Shown: positions 1-8,025, numbered from the stretch's first letter. The stretch: DNA of 64,000 bases from Mycolicibacterium senegalense (GCF_019645875.1 NZ_CP081000.1:3782001-3846000); one strand, 5' to 3'. Program-made: numbers and translations. Notes: generated from the letters alone by a model not told the origin.

Positions 1-96
1 AGTCATGTGTAACACCGCGGCGGCGCGGTGAAACCCGCCACAGTCCGCCACCGCAACCAGGCTGCGCAGCGGCGCGATATCCAGCACCTGACCCAT
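1..96 (-). CDS. LysR-family transcriptional regulator, N-terminal fragment
   Basis: Only the first 32 codons lie in the window; the gene runs off the left edge. Reading leftward from an ATG at 96-94, the peptide has the start of a LysR winged helix-turn-helix: a LRSLVAVADCGGFHRAAAVL-type segment, matching the family pattern of L-x-x-F-x-x-V-A followed by G-x-F-x-x-A-A. The gene is divergent from a DMT-family exporter, the classic arrangement in which the LysR protein controls the neighbouring transporter. The effector cannot be inferred. The family call rests on the HTH start alone. Confidence 0.72.
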   Translation of the reverse strand, partial: MGQVLDIAPLRSLVAVADCGGFHRAAAVLHMT

Positions 97-251
97 GCGG
101 CCAACGTACTCCGATCAGCACATACGATCAAAACTCTGCCGTAATCCGTCCGTTTACGGGGTTACTCCACTCAATTGATTAGCACCAACGATCGGTTGTG
201 ATTGCCGATATTCGTTGGACCGCGCACGCGGCCCTCGCCCACGATGGGGCC
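97..251. promoter_or_regulatory. Divergent LysR/exporter intergenic region with small palindromes
   Basis: The 155-base gap between the two divergent starts should contain both promoters. It holds a perfect 8-base palindrome TCAATTGA at 171-178 and, 9 bases on, an imperfect dyad CAAC-N5-GTTG at 186-198. LysR regulators usually bind such dyads (T-N11-A type) between divergent genes. No convincing -35 or -10 pair was assigned, so binding here is inferred from position and symmetry only. Confidence 0.3.
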
Positions 252-1217
252 ATGGCGACCACTGCGATGCCGGCGCGCACGGCGGCGACCGTGACGTTCT
301 TCTACGCCCTTGGTTATCCGATCGGGAACCTGGCGGTGCACGCCCTGTCCCCGATGGCGGTGTTGGCCGTGCGCTTCGGGCTGGCCGGCCTGGCTCTGGG
401 TACCTGGGCCGGGCTGGCGCGAGTCGGTTTTCCCACCGGCCGCAGGCTGTTCCACGTCGCCGTCGTGGGCCTGCTGATGCAGGCCGTGCAGTTCTGTGCG
501 CTCTATCTGGCGATTCAACGCGGCGCCCCGGCCGTGCTGTGCGCGGTGGTGATTGCGATGAACCCGGTTGCCACCGCCCTGCTGGCGGCGACGTTTCTGC
601 GGGACCGGTTGACGCCGCGCCGGGTGATCGCACTGCTGCTCGGGGTCGCCGCCGTGCTGGCCGCGTGCGCGACGCGACTGGTCGCCTCCGGTGGGGTCGA
701 CCCCGCGGTCGGGCTGCTCCTGGTGGCGCTGCTCGGCCTGGCCGCCGGAGGGGTCTACCAGCAGCGGTTCTGCTCCGATGTCGACTTCCGCGCCTCGACG
801 TCCGTCCAGAACGCCGTCGCGTTCGTACCCGCCTTGGCGCTTACCCTCGCCACACCGGTCGAGGTGCATGACGCGACCAAAGCGGTGCTGGCCGTGGCGG
901 GTGTGGTGCTGCTCAACGCGATCCTCGGGGTGTCGCTGTACGTGCGGGCCATCAATCTGCACGGCGCCTCGTCGGTGGCGATGCTGTTCTGTGTGATTCC
1001 GGCGGTCGCCGGAGTGCTGTCCTGGTTCATGCTCGGCGAGCGGATGAACGTCGGCATCGCCGCCGGGCTGGTGCTCGGCGCAGTGGCGTGCTGGCTGAAC
1101 GCGTCGGGCACGCGCAGCAGCCGTGGCTTACGCCAGCAGCGTCAGCACGATCCAGCCGACGACGGCCGACGGCAGCATCGCGTCGATGCGGTCCATGATC
1201 CCGCCGTGGCCGGGTAG
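252..1217 (+). CDS. DMT superfamily (EamA) transporter
   Basis: A predicted inner-membrane exporter of the drug/metabolite transporter superfamily, 321 residues from ATG 252. An in-frame GTG at 198 would add 18 polar residues unlike the family. The protein is nearly all hydrophobic helices, with two EamA repeats at roughly residues 15-145 and 150-290, and the family's usual conserved GER-type end (LGERMNVG) in the last helix pair. The natural substrate is unknown. The gene is divergent from a LysR regulator. Its 3' end overlaps the convergent cdsA gene by 90 bases, and the last ~30 residues (arginine-, glutamine- and histidine-rich) come from that overlap. Confidence 0.8.
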   Translation: MATTAMPARTAATVTFFYALGYPIGNLAVHALSPMAVLAVRFGLAGLALGTWAGLARVGFPTGRRLFHVAVVGLLMQAVQFCALYLAIQRGAPAVLCAVVIAMNPVATALLAATFLRDRLTPRRVIALLLGVAAVLAACATRLVASGGVDPAVGLLLVALLGLAAGGVYQQRFCSDVDFRASTSVQNAVAFVPALALTLATPVEVHDATKAVLAVAGVVLLNAILGVSLYVRAINLHGASSVAMLFCVIPAVAGVLSWFMLGERMNVGIAAGLVLGAVACWLNASGTRSSRGLRQQRQHDPADDGRRQHRVDAVHDPAVAG

Positions 1218-2006
1218 CAACGTGCCCATGTCCTTGATCCCGAGATCGCGTTTGATCTGCGACTCGACCAGGTCGCCGAGGACGCCGGTGATGACCAGCA
1301 GCAAACCCAGCGGGACGCCCACCCAGGCCGGCTTGTCCAGCAGGAATGCCACCGACACGACGGCGGCGGCGATACCGAACACCAGCGAGCCGCCGAGCCC
1401 CTCCCACGATTTCTTGGGGCTGATCGCCGGTGCCAGCAGGTGCTTGCCGAACAGGACGCCGGCGACGTAACCACCGATGTCGGCGAAGACGACGGTCACG
1501 ATGATGGTGAAGACCCGGGCGCCGCCGTGGTCGGCGAAGATCAGCAGCGCGGTGAAGGCCGCGAACAGCGGTACCCACGTCGCGAGCAGGACCGTGGCGG
1601 CGATATCACGCAGATAGTTGACGGGCTGGCGGTCCAGTCCTTGGCCGACCAGACGCCACACCATGCACACCACGATCGTCCCGCCGTAGGCACCCAAGAG
1701 ACCGACGGCTCCGTACGGCCAGGTCAGCCAGATCATCGCCTGACCGCCGACCAGCAGTGGGACGGTCGGCAACTCATATCCGTGTTCGCGCAGCCGCCGG
1801 ATCACCTCATGGGTGGCGATGGCGATGGCGACCGCGAGCAACGGCAACCACCACAGCGGCGCGAACAGGAGGGTTCCGATCGCCATGGCGCCGAGGACGA
1901 CGCCGACAGCGATCGCGGCCGGAAGATTACGGCCGGCCCGGGACTGCTTCTTGTGCGGTTCTGGAACCGGTGTGTCTGTCACGGAAGGTATTTGCTGATC
2001 GGCCAC
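1128..2006 (-). CDS. cdsA: Phosphatidate cytidylyltransferase
   Basis: Makes CDP-diacylglycerol from phosphatidic acid and CTP, the precursor of phosphatidylinositol, cardiolipin and phosphatidylethanolamine in the mycobacterial membrane. It is a 292-residue polytopic protein with about eight hydrophobic helices. The family signature lies at about residues 248-273 and includes S-x-x-KRDLGIKDMG and LLPGHGGIMDR, with the metal-binding acidic residues intact. The polar N-terminal ~25 residues are cytosolic. The GTG start at 2006 overlaps the frr stop by one base (TAGTG), so translation is likely coupled to frr. Order pyrH-frr-cdsA is the usual actinobacterial one. Confidence 0.95.
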   Translation of the reverse strand: MADQQIPSVTDTPVPEPHKKQSRAGRNLPAAIAVGVVLGAMAIGTLLFAPLWWLPLLAVAIAIATHEVIRRLREHGYELPTVPLLVGGQAMIWLTWPYGAVGLLGAYGGTIVVCMVWRLVGQGLDRQPVNYLRDIAATVLLATWVPLFAAFTALLIFADHGGARVFTIIVTVVFADIGGYVAGVLFGKHLLAPAISPKKSWEGLGGSLVFGIAAAVVSVAFLLDKPAWVGVPLGLLLVITGVLGDLVESQIKRDLGIKDMGTLLPGHGGIMDRIDAMLPSAVVGWIVLTLLA

Positions 2007-2563
2007 TAGACCTCCAGCAGTTCGCCTTCCTTGTGCTTGACCAGCTCATCGATCTGGCTGGTGTAGGTGTGGGTGGACTTGTCGAGGTCCTTCTCGGCGC
2101 GCCCGACCTCGTCCTCGCCGGCTTCGCCGTCCTTCTTGATCCGGCTGAGCTCTTCCATCGCCTTGCGGCGAATGTTGCGCACCGAAACCTTGGCGTCCTC
2201 GCCCTTGGATTTGGCCTGCTTGACCAGATCGCGGCGACGTTCTTCGGTCAGCTGCGGAATGGAGATCCGGATGATGCTGCCGTCGTTGGTCGGATTGACC
2301 CCGAGGTCGGAGTTGCGGATCGCATCCTCGATCGGTTTGAGCTGTGCGGCCTCGTACGGCTTGATGACGACGAGGCGCGCCTCCGGAACGTTGATGCTCG
2401 CCATCTGGGTGATCGGCGTCATCGCCCCGTAATAGTCGATGTTGATACGGGAGAACATGCCCGGGTTGGCCCGTCCGGTGCGAATGGTGGCCAGATCGTC
2501 ACGCGCCACACTTACGGCTTTTTCCATCTTCTCTTCGGCGTCGAAGAGAGTTTCGTCGATCAC
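2006..2563 (-). CDS. frr: Ribosome recycling factor
   Basis: Releases 70S ribosomes from mRNA after termination, acting with EF-G. It is 185 residues, exactly the family length, with the typical beginning MIDETLFDAEEKMEKAV, the conserved RTGRANP segment near residue 30, and the long three-helix-bundle C-terminus (EERRRDLVKQAK and following). It lies 15 bases downstream of pyrH and overlaps the cdsA start by one base, which supports one pyrH-frr-cdsA transcript. Frr is normally essential. Confidence 0.98.
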   Translation of the reverse strand: MIDETLFDAEEKMEKAVSVARDDLATIRTGRANPGMFSRINIDYYGAMTPITQMASINVPEARLVVIKPYEAAQLKPIEDAIRNSDLGVNPTNDGSIIRISIPQLTEERRRDLVKQAKSKGEDAKVSVRNIRRKAMEELSRIKKDGEAGEDEVGRAEKDLDKSTHTYTSQIDELVKHKEGELLEV

Positions 2564-2578
2564 GTCGGCTTCTCCAGT

Positions 2579-3328
2579 TCAGGTGGTGACCAGTGTTCCG
2601 ATCTTCTCACCCGCCACCGCGCGGGCGATATTGCCTTCGGTGAGCAGGTTGAAGACCAGCATCGGCATCCGGTTGTCCATGCACAAACTGAAGGCGGTGG
2701 CATCGGCGACCCGCAGGCCGCGATCGATGACCTCGCGATGGCTGACCTCGGTGAGCAACTCGGCGTCGGGAACCTCGCGCGGGTCGGCGGTGTAGACCCC
2801 GTCGACCGCTTTGGCCATCAGCACCACGTCGGCCCCGATTTCGAGGGCGCGCTGCGCGGCGGTGGTGTCGGTGGAGAAGTACGGAAGGCCCATGCCGGCA
2901 CCGAAGATGACGACGCGCCCCTTCTCGAGGTGCCGCACGGCCCGCAACGGGATGTAAGGCTCGGCGACCTGGCCCATGGTGATGGCGGTCTGCACGCGGG
3001 TTTCGATGCCCTCTTTCTGCAGGAAGTCCTGCAGCGCAAGGCTGTTCATCACGGTTCCGAGCATGCCCATGTAGTCGCTGCGCGTGCGTTCCATGCCGCG
3101 CTGCTGCAGTTGCGCGCCGCGGAAGAAGTTGCCGCCGCCGATCACGACCGCGACCTGCACGCCGCTACGCACCACTGCGGCGATCTGACGGGCTACCTGA
3201 TGAACGACGTCGGGGTCGAGGCCGACCTCGCCACCGCCGAACATCTCTCCGCCAAGCTTCAGCAGAACCCTCTTGTAGAAGGGACGGATGGGTGCTGCGC
3301 CCTCGCCGGTGATATTCGGATCCGCCAT
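2579..3328 (-). CDS. pyrH: UMP kinase (uridylate kinase)
   Basis: Phosphorylates UMP to UDP with ATP in pyrimidine nucleotide synthesis. The bacterial enzyme belongs to the amino acid kinase fold and is regulated by GTP and UTP. The start at ATG 3328 is chosen because GAGGAG sits just upstream. The longer open frame to 3532 adds arginine-rich sequence foreign to the family. The product has 249 residues with RVLLKLGGEMFGG (phosphate-binding loop), VIGGGNFFRG, and DYMGMLGTVMNSLALQD, all diagnostic. First gene of the pyrH-frr-cdsA group. Confidence 0.96.
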   Translation of the reverse strand: MADPNITGEGAAPIRPFYKRVLLKLGGEMFGGGEVGLDPDVVHQVARQIAAVVRSGVQVAVVIGGGNFFRGAQLQQRGMERTRSDYMGMLGTVMNSLALQDFLQKEGIETRVQTAITMGQVAEPYIPLRAVRHLEKGRVVIFGAGMGLPYFSTDTTAAQRALEIGADVVLMAKAVDGVYTADPREVPDAELLTEVSHREVIDRGLRVADATAFSLCMDNRMPMLVFNLLTEGNIARAVAGEKIGTLVTT

Positions 3329-3473
3329 GGGTCTCCTCGGCACTCCTCGCATGTAGAGAGCCACCCGGGTTACCCCTGGACGGCCTTCTCCATCCTGCCT
3401 TATGGCGGGCAGCACACCTAGTGGGGGGAGCCTTCGAGACCGAGTGTCGCCGGCGGGCGCAGCTACCCGGCAA

Positions 3474-4166
3474 CTACCCCAGGTGCGCCTGAAGCAGCCA
3501 GGCCGCGACCGATTTGCGGCCGTTGCCCTCATCCCGGATGTCAGTCCCGGCGAAATCGGCGAAGTTGGCGAACTCGGGCGGCACCTGGGCGTGGATCCGG
3601 GCCGGGCGGACGTCGTCGATCACCCAGTACTTGCCGACGACCTCACGCAATTCGTCCTCACTGACGGGGTTGGCGGGTCCGGTGTCGCCCATCGTGTTCT
3701 TGTCGAACACCAGCACGAAGTAGGAGGCACCGGGCGCGGCGGCACGCACGATCGATTGCTGGTAACCCTCCCGCAGTTCGACGGGCATCGAGTGAAACAG
3801 CGTCGAATCGATGATCGTCCCGAAGCGGCCGTCGTAGCCGGTGAACGCGCTGATGTCGGCAACTTCGAAGGTGGCGTTGGTCAGGCCCCGTTTGGCAGCC
3901 TCGGCGCGGGCCATGTCGATGGCGGTGGCCGACTGGTCCAGCCCGACGGTGGTGAATCCCCGTGCCGCCAGGTCCAGCGCGGTCGCCGCCTCGCCACAGC
4001 CGGCGTCGAGCACCTCGCCGTGGACTTTGCCTTCGGCGATCAGCGCCGCGATCTCGGGCTGCGGTTCGCCGATGCTCCACGGCGGGCGGACGCCCGCAAA
4101 ATCGGGAGCCTCACCGCGGTAGGCCGATTCGAACATTGCGTCTGACATCTCGCTTGGTGTGGTCAT
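3474..4166 (-). CDS. SAM-dependent methyltransferase, Rv0560c-like
   Basis: A 230-residue class I methyltransferase. Motif I (EVLDAGCGEA) is at residues 51-60, followed by VGLDQSA for the acidic ribose-binding position and VADISAFTG for motif II. From memory the GVRPPWSIGEPQPE and DSTLFHSMPVE segments closely resemble M. tuberculosis Rv0560c, a salicylate-inducible enzyme reported to N-methylate an antibacterial compound. The gene is divergent from a MarR regulator, with two matching palindromes between the starts. The likely role is modification of phenolic or heterocyclic small molecules under MarR control. The substrate is not determinable here. Confidence 0.85.
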   Translation of the reverse strand: MTTPSEMSDAMFESAYRGEAPDFAGVRPPWSIGEPQPEIAALIAEGKVHGEVLDAGCGEAATALDLAARGFTTVGLDQSATAIDMARAEAAKRGLTNATFEVADISAFTGYDGRFGTIIDSTLFHSMPVELREGYQQSIVRAAAPGASYFVLVFDKNTMGDTGPANPVSEDELREVVGKYWVIDDVRPARIHAQVPPEFANFADFAGTDIRDEGNGRKSVAAWLLQAHLG

Positions 4167-4175
4167 GCGTCCGGT

Positions 4176-4210
4176 ATATCAACCTGGTTGATATGTGTCA
4201 ATATGCTTGA
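4176..4210. promoter_or_regulatory. Two MarR-type operators between methyltransferase and marR
   Basis: The first site, 4176-4194, is a perfect 19-base palindrome: ATATCAACC, a central T, then GGTTGATAT. The second, 4198-4210, repeats its core as TCAA-TATGC-TTGA. Both share TCAA-N5-TTGA, and their centres (4185 and 4204) are 19 bases apart, about two helical turns, so two dimers would sit on one face. The pair lies between the divergent starts and reaches the regulator's own start region, as expected for autorepression plus control of the methyltransferase. Confidence 0.8.
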
Positions 4211-4643
4211 TATGAACTCCGACATGCCGGGCGTCCTGGAAGACCAGCCTCTCGGATACCTCATGTATCGCGTGGTCGCGGTGTTGCAGCCCAAGGTCGC
4301 CGCGCAGTTGCAGCCACTCGGACTCACGCTGCCGGAATTCGTCTGCCTGCGAGTGCTGTCCATGGCCCCCGGCCAGTCCAATGCGGAGCTCGCCCGGCAC
4401 ACGAACGTCTCACCGCAGGCGATGAACAACGTGCTGCGCGGCCTACAAGACCGCGGCGCGGTGCGCAGGCCCGCCACCGTGAATTCGGGCCGGGCACTGC
4501 CGGCCGAGCTGACCGCAGAGGGAGCCGGATTGCTCAAGCGCGCCGAAGCCGCCGTGCTCGCCGCCGAAGACGAGGTACTCGACCGCCTCGACACCGAGCA
4601 GCGACGCGAACTCAAGCGACTCCTGGCCCACGCGGTGATCTGA
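4203..4643 (+). CDS. MarR-family transcriptional regulator, Rv2887-like
   Basis: A 146-residue winged-helix regulator. The LGLTLPEFVCLRVLS helix and the ELARHTNVSPQAMNNVLRGL recognition region, followed by a basic wing (RRPATVNSGRALP), fit MarR. From memory it resembles M. tuberculosis Rv2887, and its position between pyrH and tsf agrees. ATGs at 4203, 4212 and 4224 are all in frame and none has a clear Shine-Dalgarno, so the message may be leaderless. An upstream TTG (4188) lies inside the first operator and is unlikely. It probably represses itself and the divergent methyltransferase. Confidence 0.9.
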   Translation: MLDMNSDMPGVLEDQPLGYLMYRVVAVLQPKVAAQLQPLGLTLPEFVCLRVLSMAPGQSNAELARHTNVSPQAMNNVLRGLQDRGAVRRPATVNSGRALPAELTAEGAGLLKRAEAAVLAAEDEVLDRLDTEQRRELKRLLAHAVI

Positions 4644-4705
4644 GCGGTATTCGCCCGCCGCACACGCCGCGCCGAGCGGCCGCAGAGTCGGTAAGTTCCA
4701 GACGG

Positions 4706-5827
4706 ATGAAGATCGTTCTGGCCCCGGACTCGTTCAAGGAGTCGATGACCGCGTCGCAAGCGGTGGCGGCGATGCGCGAGGGCGTCCGGTCGGTACTACC
4801 CGACGCCGAGTGCGTCGGCGTACCGATGGCCGACGGCGGCGAAGGCACGGTGGACGCCGTCGTCGACGCGCTCGGCGGCGAGCGAATCACCGTTGAGGTC
4901 AGCGATCCACTGGGGCGGCCTGCCCGTGCCACCTACGGCTACGTCGCCGCGCGCAGTCTGGCCGTGATCGAGATGGCCAGCGCGTCAGGCCTGGAGCTGG
5001 TCGCTCCATCCGACCGGGATATCCTGCGGGCCAGCACATTCGGGGTCGGACAGCTCATCATCTCGGCACTGGATCACGGCGCGACCGAACTGCTGATCGG
5101 TATCGGCGGATCGGCGACCAATGACGGCGGGGCCGGCATGCTCACCGCCCTCGGGGTGGCCTTCAGCGACGCCGACGGCGCTCCCCTGCCACCCGGCGGG
5201 GCCGCGCTCGCCCGGTTGCACCGCATCGACACCTCGGGCCTGGACCGCCGATTGGCCGGCATGCACATCCAGATCGCCTCCGACGTCACCGCACCACTCC
5301 TCGGAACCGGCGGAGCCAGCGCGGTTTTCGGCCCTCAGAAGGGGGCCACTGCCGACCATGTCGAGATGCTCGAAGCCGCAATGACCCGGTTGGTGGAGGT
5401 GACCACCACTGCGCTCGGCCACGCACGGCCCGACCGACCGGGGGCAGGCGCCGCCGGCGGCCTGGGCTTCGGCCTGATGGAATTCCTTGCCGCCGACTGC
5501 GATCCTGGTGTCGAGGTGATCGCGCAGACCGTCGGACTGGAGCAGGCGCTCACCGGCGCGGACTGGGTGTTCACCGGCGAGGGCAGCGTCGATGCCCAGA
5601 CTCTGTTGGGCAAAACCCCGTTCGGTGTCGCCCAGGCAGCCGCGCGCACCGGTTCCCGGGTGGCGATTTTCGCCGGCCGGGTGGCAGCCGACGCCGACGT
5701 ACTGCTGGCCAACGGAGTGGCGAAGCTGGTCGCCATCACGGAGCCGGGCACCCCGCTGGATCAGGCCCTGCGCGACGGCCCCGCCGCGCTGACCCGCGCG
5801 GCCGCCGCAGTGTGCCGGTCCCTGTAG
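4706..5827 (+). CDS. Glycerate kinase
   Basis: Phosphorylates D-glycerate with ATP to 2- or 3-phosphoglycerate, linking glyoxylate or serine-type catabolism to glycolysis. It is 373 residues, matching the GlxK/GarK family. The diagnostic beginning is MKIVLAPDSFKESMTA, followed by MADGGEGTVDA near residue 33, the GIGGSATNDGGAGM loop in the middle, and PGAGAAGGLGFGL and FTGEGSVDAQTL in the C-terminal half. It stands alone between marR and a convergent DUF350 gene, so its pathway partners are elsewhere. Confidence 0.93.
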   Translation: MKIVLAPDSFKESMTASQAVAAMREGVRSVLPDAECVGVPMADGGEGTVDAVVDALGGERITVEVSDPLGRPARATYGYVAARSLAVIEMASASGLELVAPSDRDILRASTFGVGQLIISALDHGATELLIGIGGSATNDGGAGMLTALGVAFSDADGAPLPPGGAALARLHRIDTSGLDRRLAGMHIQIASDVTAPLLGTGGASAVFGPQKGATADHVEMLEAAMTRLVEVTTTALGHARPDRPGAGAAGGLGFGLMEFLAADCDPGVEVIAQTVGLEQALTGADWVFTGEGSVDAQTLLGKTPFGVAQAAARTGSRVAIFAGRVAADADVLLANGVAKLVAITEPGTPLDQALRDGPAALTRAAAAVCRSL

Positions 5828-5840
5828 CGCCGACTACAGG
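5821..5840. terminator. Short hairpin shared by two convergent stop codons
   Basis: CCTGTAG (5821-5827), a six-base loop, and CTACAGG (5834-5840) form a perfect 7-base-pair stem. Each arm contains the TAG stop of one convergent gene: glycerate kinase on the plus strand, the DUF350 gene on the minus strand. There is no U-tract, so it is at best a weak bidirectional terminator. Confidence 0.35.
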
Positions 5841-6289
5841 ATCGCCGCCGCGACGATCAGCCCGAACGCCAGGTAGGACGCCGTCACGACCAGGACCTGG
5901 GGCGTGAACCGCTCGGAGGCCAGCACCATGCCGATGTCGATGCCCTTGATCGCACCGATGAGCCGGACGGAAAACGCCTGGGCCGAAATGCCCAAGAGCC
6001 CGAACACCAGCGTCATGACGAGACCCTGGATGAGATCGCCCGACGAGGAGTAGATGGCGAGAACAATGATGAAAGCCATCGACGCCACGCCGGAGGCCGC
6101 CACCGCGGCAGCGTTGGGCCGGCCGGCCCGCACCAGGGTCCGCAATGGCCCGGGTGTGGTCCAGTCGATCACGTAGAAACCCAGGACCATCAGTGCCACA
6201 CCGACGATCGTGTACAACACGATCGCCGAGACGCCGTGGCCGAGAACCGACCAGTAATCGGAGTCGAGCGCAACCAGCGTGGTTGTCAT
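5834..6289 (-). CDS. DUF350 family membrane protein
   Basis: A 151-residue membrane protein with four hydrophobic segments, roughly residues 20-40, 60-80, 87-108 and 128-150. The pattern and the VRLIGAIKGIDIGMVLAS-type loop fit DUF350, the family of E. coli YjfL. No enzymatic residues are visible. It is the last gene of a three-gene set with an ATP-grasp ligase-like protein and a small single-span protein, 17 bases after the ligase gene. In E. coli the yjf cluster likewise places a DUF350 protein beside a glutathionylspermidine-synthase-like protein. Function unknown. Confidence 0.75.
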   Translation of the reverse strand: MTTTLVALDSDYWSVLGHGVSAIVLYTIVGVALMVLGFYVIDWTTPGPLRTLVRAGRPNAAAVAASGVASMAFIIVLAIYSSSGDLIQGLVMTLVFGLLGISAQAFSVRLIGAIKGIDIGMVLASERFTPQVLVVTASYLAFGLIVAAAIL

Positions 6290-6306
6290 AGGTTATTCCT
6301 TCCGGG

Positions 6307-7470
6307 TCACTGCGGGATGCGGTGTGGCACAAAGGCAGCGCCGTTGTCGGTGACGAGACCGGAGGTCTCGCGGATGCCGAGTCCGGCGGATTCGTCGCCG
6401 ACGATCCACGCCCCCAACGCCGGGCGCATGTCGTCGAACTGCGGTAGCGGGTCCAGCAACTGGTACACGTAGCCCTCTTCGCCGTACACACCGCCGGTCT
6501 CGGTCTCGAACCCGGCGCCGACGATGGTGATGTTGGCACCCTCGCGGCCCAACTTCGGTTTGCGCACGTAGTCGGTCAGCTCGTGCGGGTCATCGACGTA
6601 GGCGGGCAAGAGGTTCGGATGCCCGGGATACATCTCCCACAGCACAGCCAGGATCGCCTTGTTGCTCAACAACGTCTTCCACAGCGGCTCCACCCACATG
6701 GTGCCGGGCAGCTGCTCGACGGCCCGGCGACCGAAATCGTCGTCGAGCATCCACTCCCACGGGTAGAGCTTGAAGATCGACGACATCGGAGCTTCCTCCA
6801 GGTCGACGAACCGGTCGAGGTCGCGGTCGAATCCGATGTCCTCGATGGCCAGGCCCACGGTGTGCAGACCGGCCTCCGCCGCGCACTCCTGCAGGTAAGC
6901 CACCGTCACGTGGTCCTCACCGGTGTGCTCGGCACCTGACCAGGTGAAGTAGGTCTCGGCGCCCGGCAGGCGATCACGGATCTCCGTCCAGCGGGCAACC
7001 AGTTTCTCGTGCAGCGAGTTCCACTGATCGTCGGCCGGGTACACGTCGGTCTTCCAGTGCCACTGCAGGATCGCCGCCTCCAGCAGGGTGGTGGGGGTGT
7101 CGGCGTTGTATTCCAGCAGCACCGGCGGACGACGACCGTCGTAGCGCAAGTCGAACCTGCCGTAGAGGTGCGGATCGCTACGCCGCCAAGACTTCTCGAT
7201 GTGCTCCCAGCTCCACTCCGGAAGCCCGAAATCGCGGTACCGGCCGGTCAGCACGACATGCTCGACAGCCTCGAGGCACATGGAGTGGAGCACCTCCACA
7301 GAGGCCTCGATCGACAGCACTTCGTCCATGTCGAACACGTAGTGCACTGATTCGTCCCAGTACGGGCGGTCGGCTCCGGTCGCGTCACGCGCCGGTGTCC
7401 CGTAACACATCCCCTGGTCGGCGACGATCTGTTCCCAGCCCGGTCGCGGGGAACTGCGTTGGCGGCGCAT
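6307..7470 (-). CDS. Glutathionylspermidine synthase-like ATP-grasp protein
   Basis: A 387-residue protein of the GSP-synthase (YgiC/YjfC) type, which joins a carboxylate to an amine using ATP. Typical segments are YWDESVHYVFDMDEVL near residue 40, YGRFDLRYDG followed by LLEYNADTPTTLLEAA (substrate and metal region), and a C-terminal PLPQFDDMRPALGAWIVGDE. Mycobacteria make mycothiol rather than glutathione, so glutathionylspermidine is an unlikely product; the true substrate is unknown. Its ATG directly follows the upstream gene's TGA, so the two are translationally coupled. Confidence 0.85.
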   Translation of the reverse strand: MRRQRSSPRPGWEQIVADQGMCYGTPARDATGADRPYWDESVHYVFDMDEVLSIEASVEVLHSMCLEAVEHVVLTGRYRDFGLPEWSWEHIEKSWRRSDPHLYGRFDLRYDGRRPPVLLEYNADTPTTLLEAAILQWHWKTDVYPADDQWNSLHEKLVARWTEIRDRLPGAETYFTWSGAEHTGEDHVTVAYLQECAAEAGLHTVGLAIEDIGFDRDLDRFVDLEEAPMSSIFKLYPWEWMLDDDFGRRAVEQLPGTMWVEPLWKTLLSNKAILAVLWEMYPGHPNLLPAYVDDPHELTDYVRKPKLGREGANITIVGAGFETETGGVYGEEGYVYQLLDPLPQFDDMRPALGAWIVGDESAGLGIRETSGLVTDNGAAFVPHRIPQ

Positions 7471-8025
7471 TCAGCTACCCGAACTCTTGCCGTAGCTCGA
7501 TGACGAGCCGAAACCGCCCCGCGAGATCGACGTCCCCGACTTGGTCTTGGCGGTGGTGCCCTTGGGCTGTTCGAGGGTCCCGCCACGGGCGATGGTGCCA
7601 ACCCCGCCGTTGTTACCGCCGTAGTAGTACCGGTACGGCGAGCCGAGGTAGATGAAAGTGCCGCCGGAGCTGCTGTGGCCGCTGGAACAGTACGAGTCGG
7701 GCACCACCTCGTTGGTGCCGTCCTTGACGCACGACGCTGCGATCTCCTCTTTGTGCAGCAGGTGGTAACCCAGCGCGATGACTCCGACCACACCGACCAC
7801 GGCCACCGAGCCCATCAAGATCTTCTTGTTGGTGGCGGCTCGCCGCTCGCGCGTCTCCTCCTGCTGCCTGGCCCACTCCTCGGCAGCCTCGCGCTCCTTC
7901 TGCATCTTGTCGCGCAGGCGCGCCTCGGCCACAGTCGGCGGCCGCGGTGTGGCGGTAGCCGGATCCTGCCAGCGAATCGTTCCCTGACTGTCCTGCTTCC
8001 ACTGCTCGTCCGGCCCAGACGTCAT
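7471..8025 (-). CDS. Small single-span protein with Ser/Gly-rich tail, DUF1190-like
   Basis: 184 residues in three parts. A charged, likely coiled N-terminal cytosolic region contains EARLRDKMQKEREAAEEWAR. One membrane span lies at about residues 69-88 (ILMGSVAVVGVVGVIALGY). The extracytoplasmic tail has two cysteines (ASCVKDG and DSYCSSG) and a low-complexity Ser/Gly end. SRGGFG near the C-terminus and the VVPDSYC segment recall DUF1190 proteins (YgiB/YjfM), which accompany the same ligase and DUF350 proteins in enterobacteria. That match is from memory and tentative. First gene of the cassette. Confidence 0.6.
   Translation of the reverse strand: MTSGPDEQWKQDSQGTIRWQDPATATPRPPTVAEARLRDKMQKEREAAEEWARQQEETRERRAATNKKILMGSVAVVGVVGVIALGYHLLHKEEIAASCVKDGTNEVVPDSYCSSGHSSSGGTFIYLGSPYRYYYGGNNGGVGTIARGGTLEQPKGTTAKTKSGTSISRGGFGSSSSYGKSSGS

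Noticed and set aside
3329..3532. An N-terminal extension of pyrH to 3532
   Set aside because: ATG 3328 has a good Shine-Dalgarno and gives the standard family length; the extension is Arg/Pro-rich shadow sequence.
4188..4202. TTG at 4188 as the MarR start
   Set aside because: It lies inside the first operator palindrome, has no ribosome-binding site and would add residues not typical of the family.
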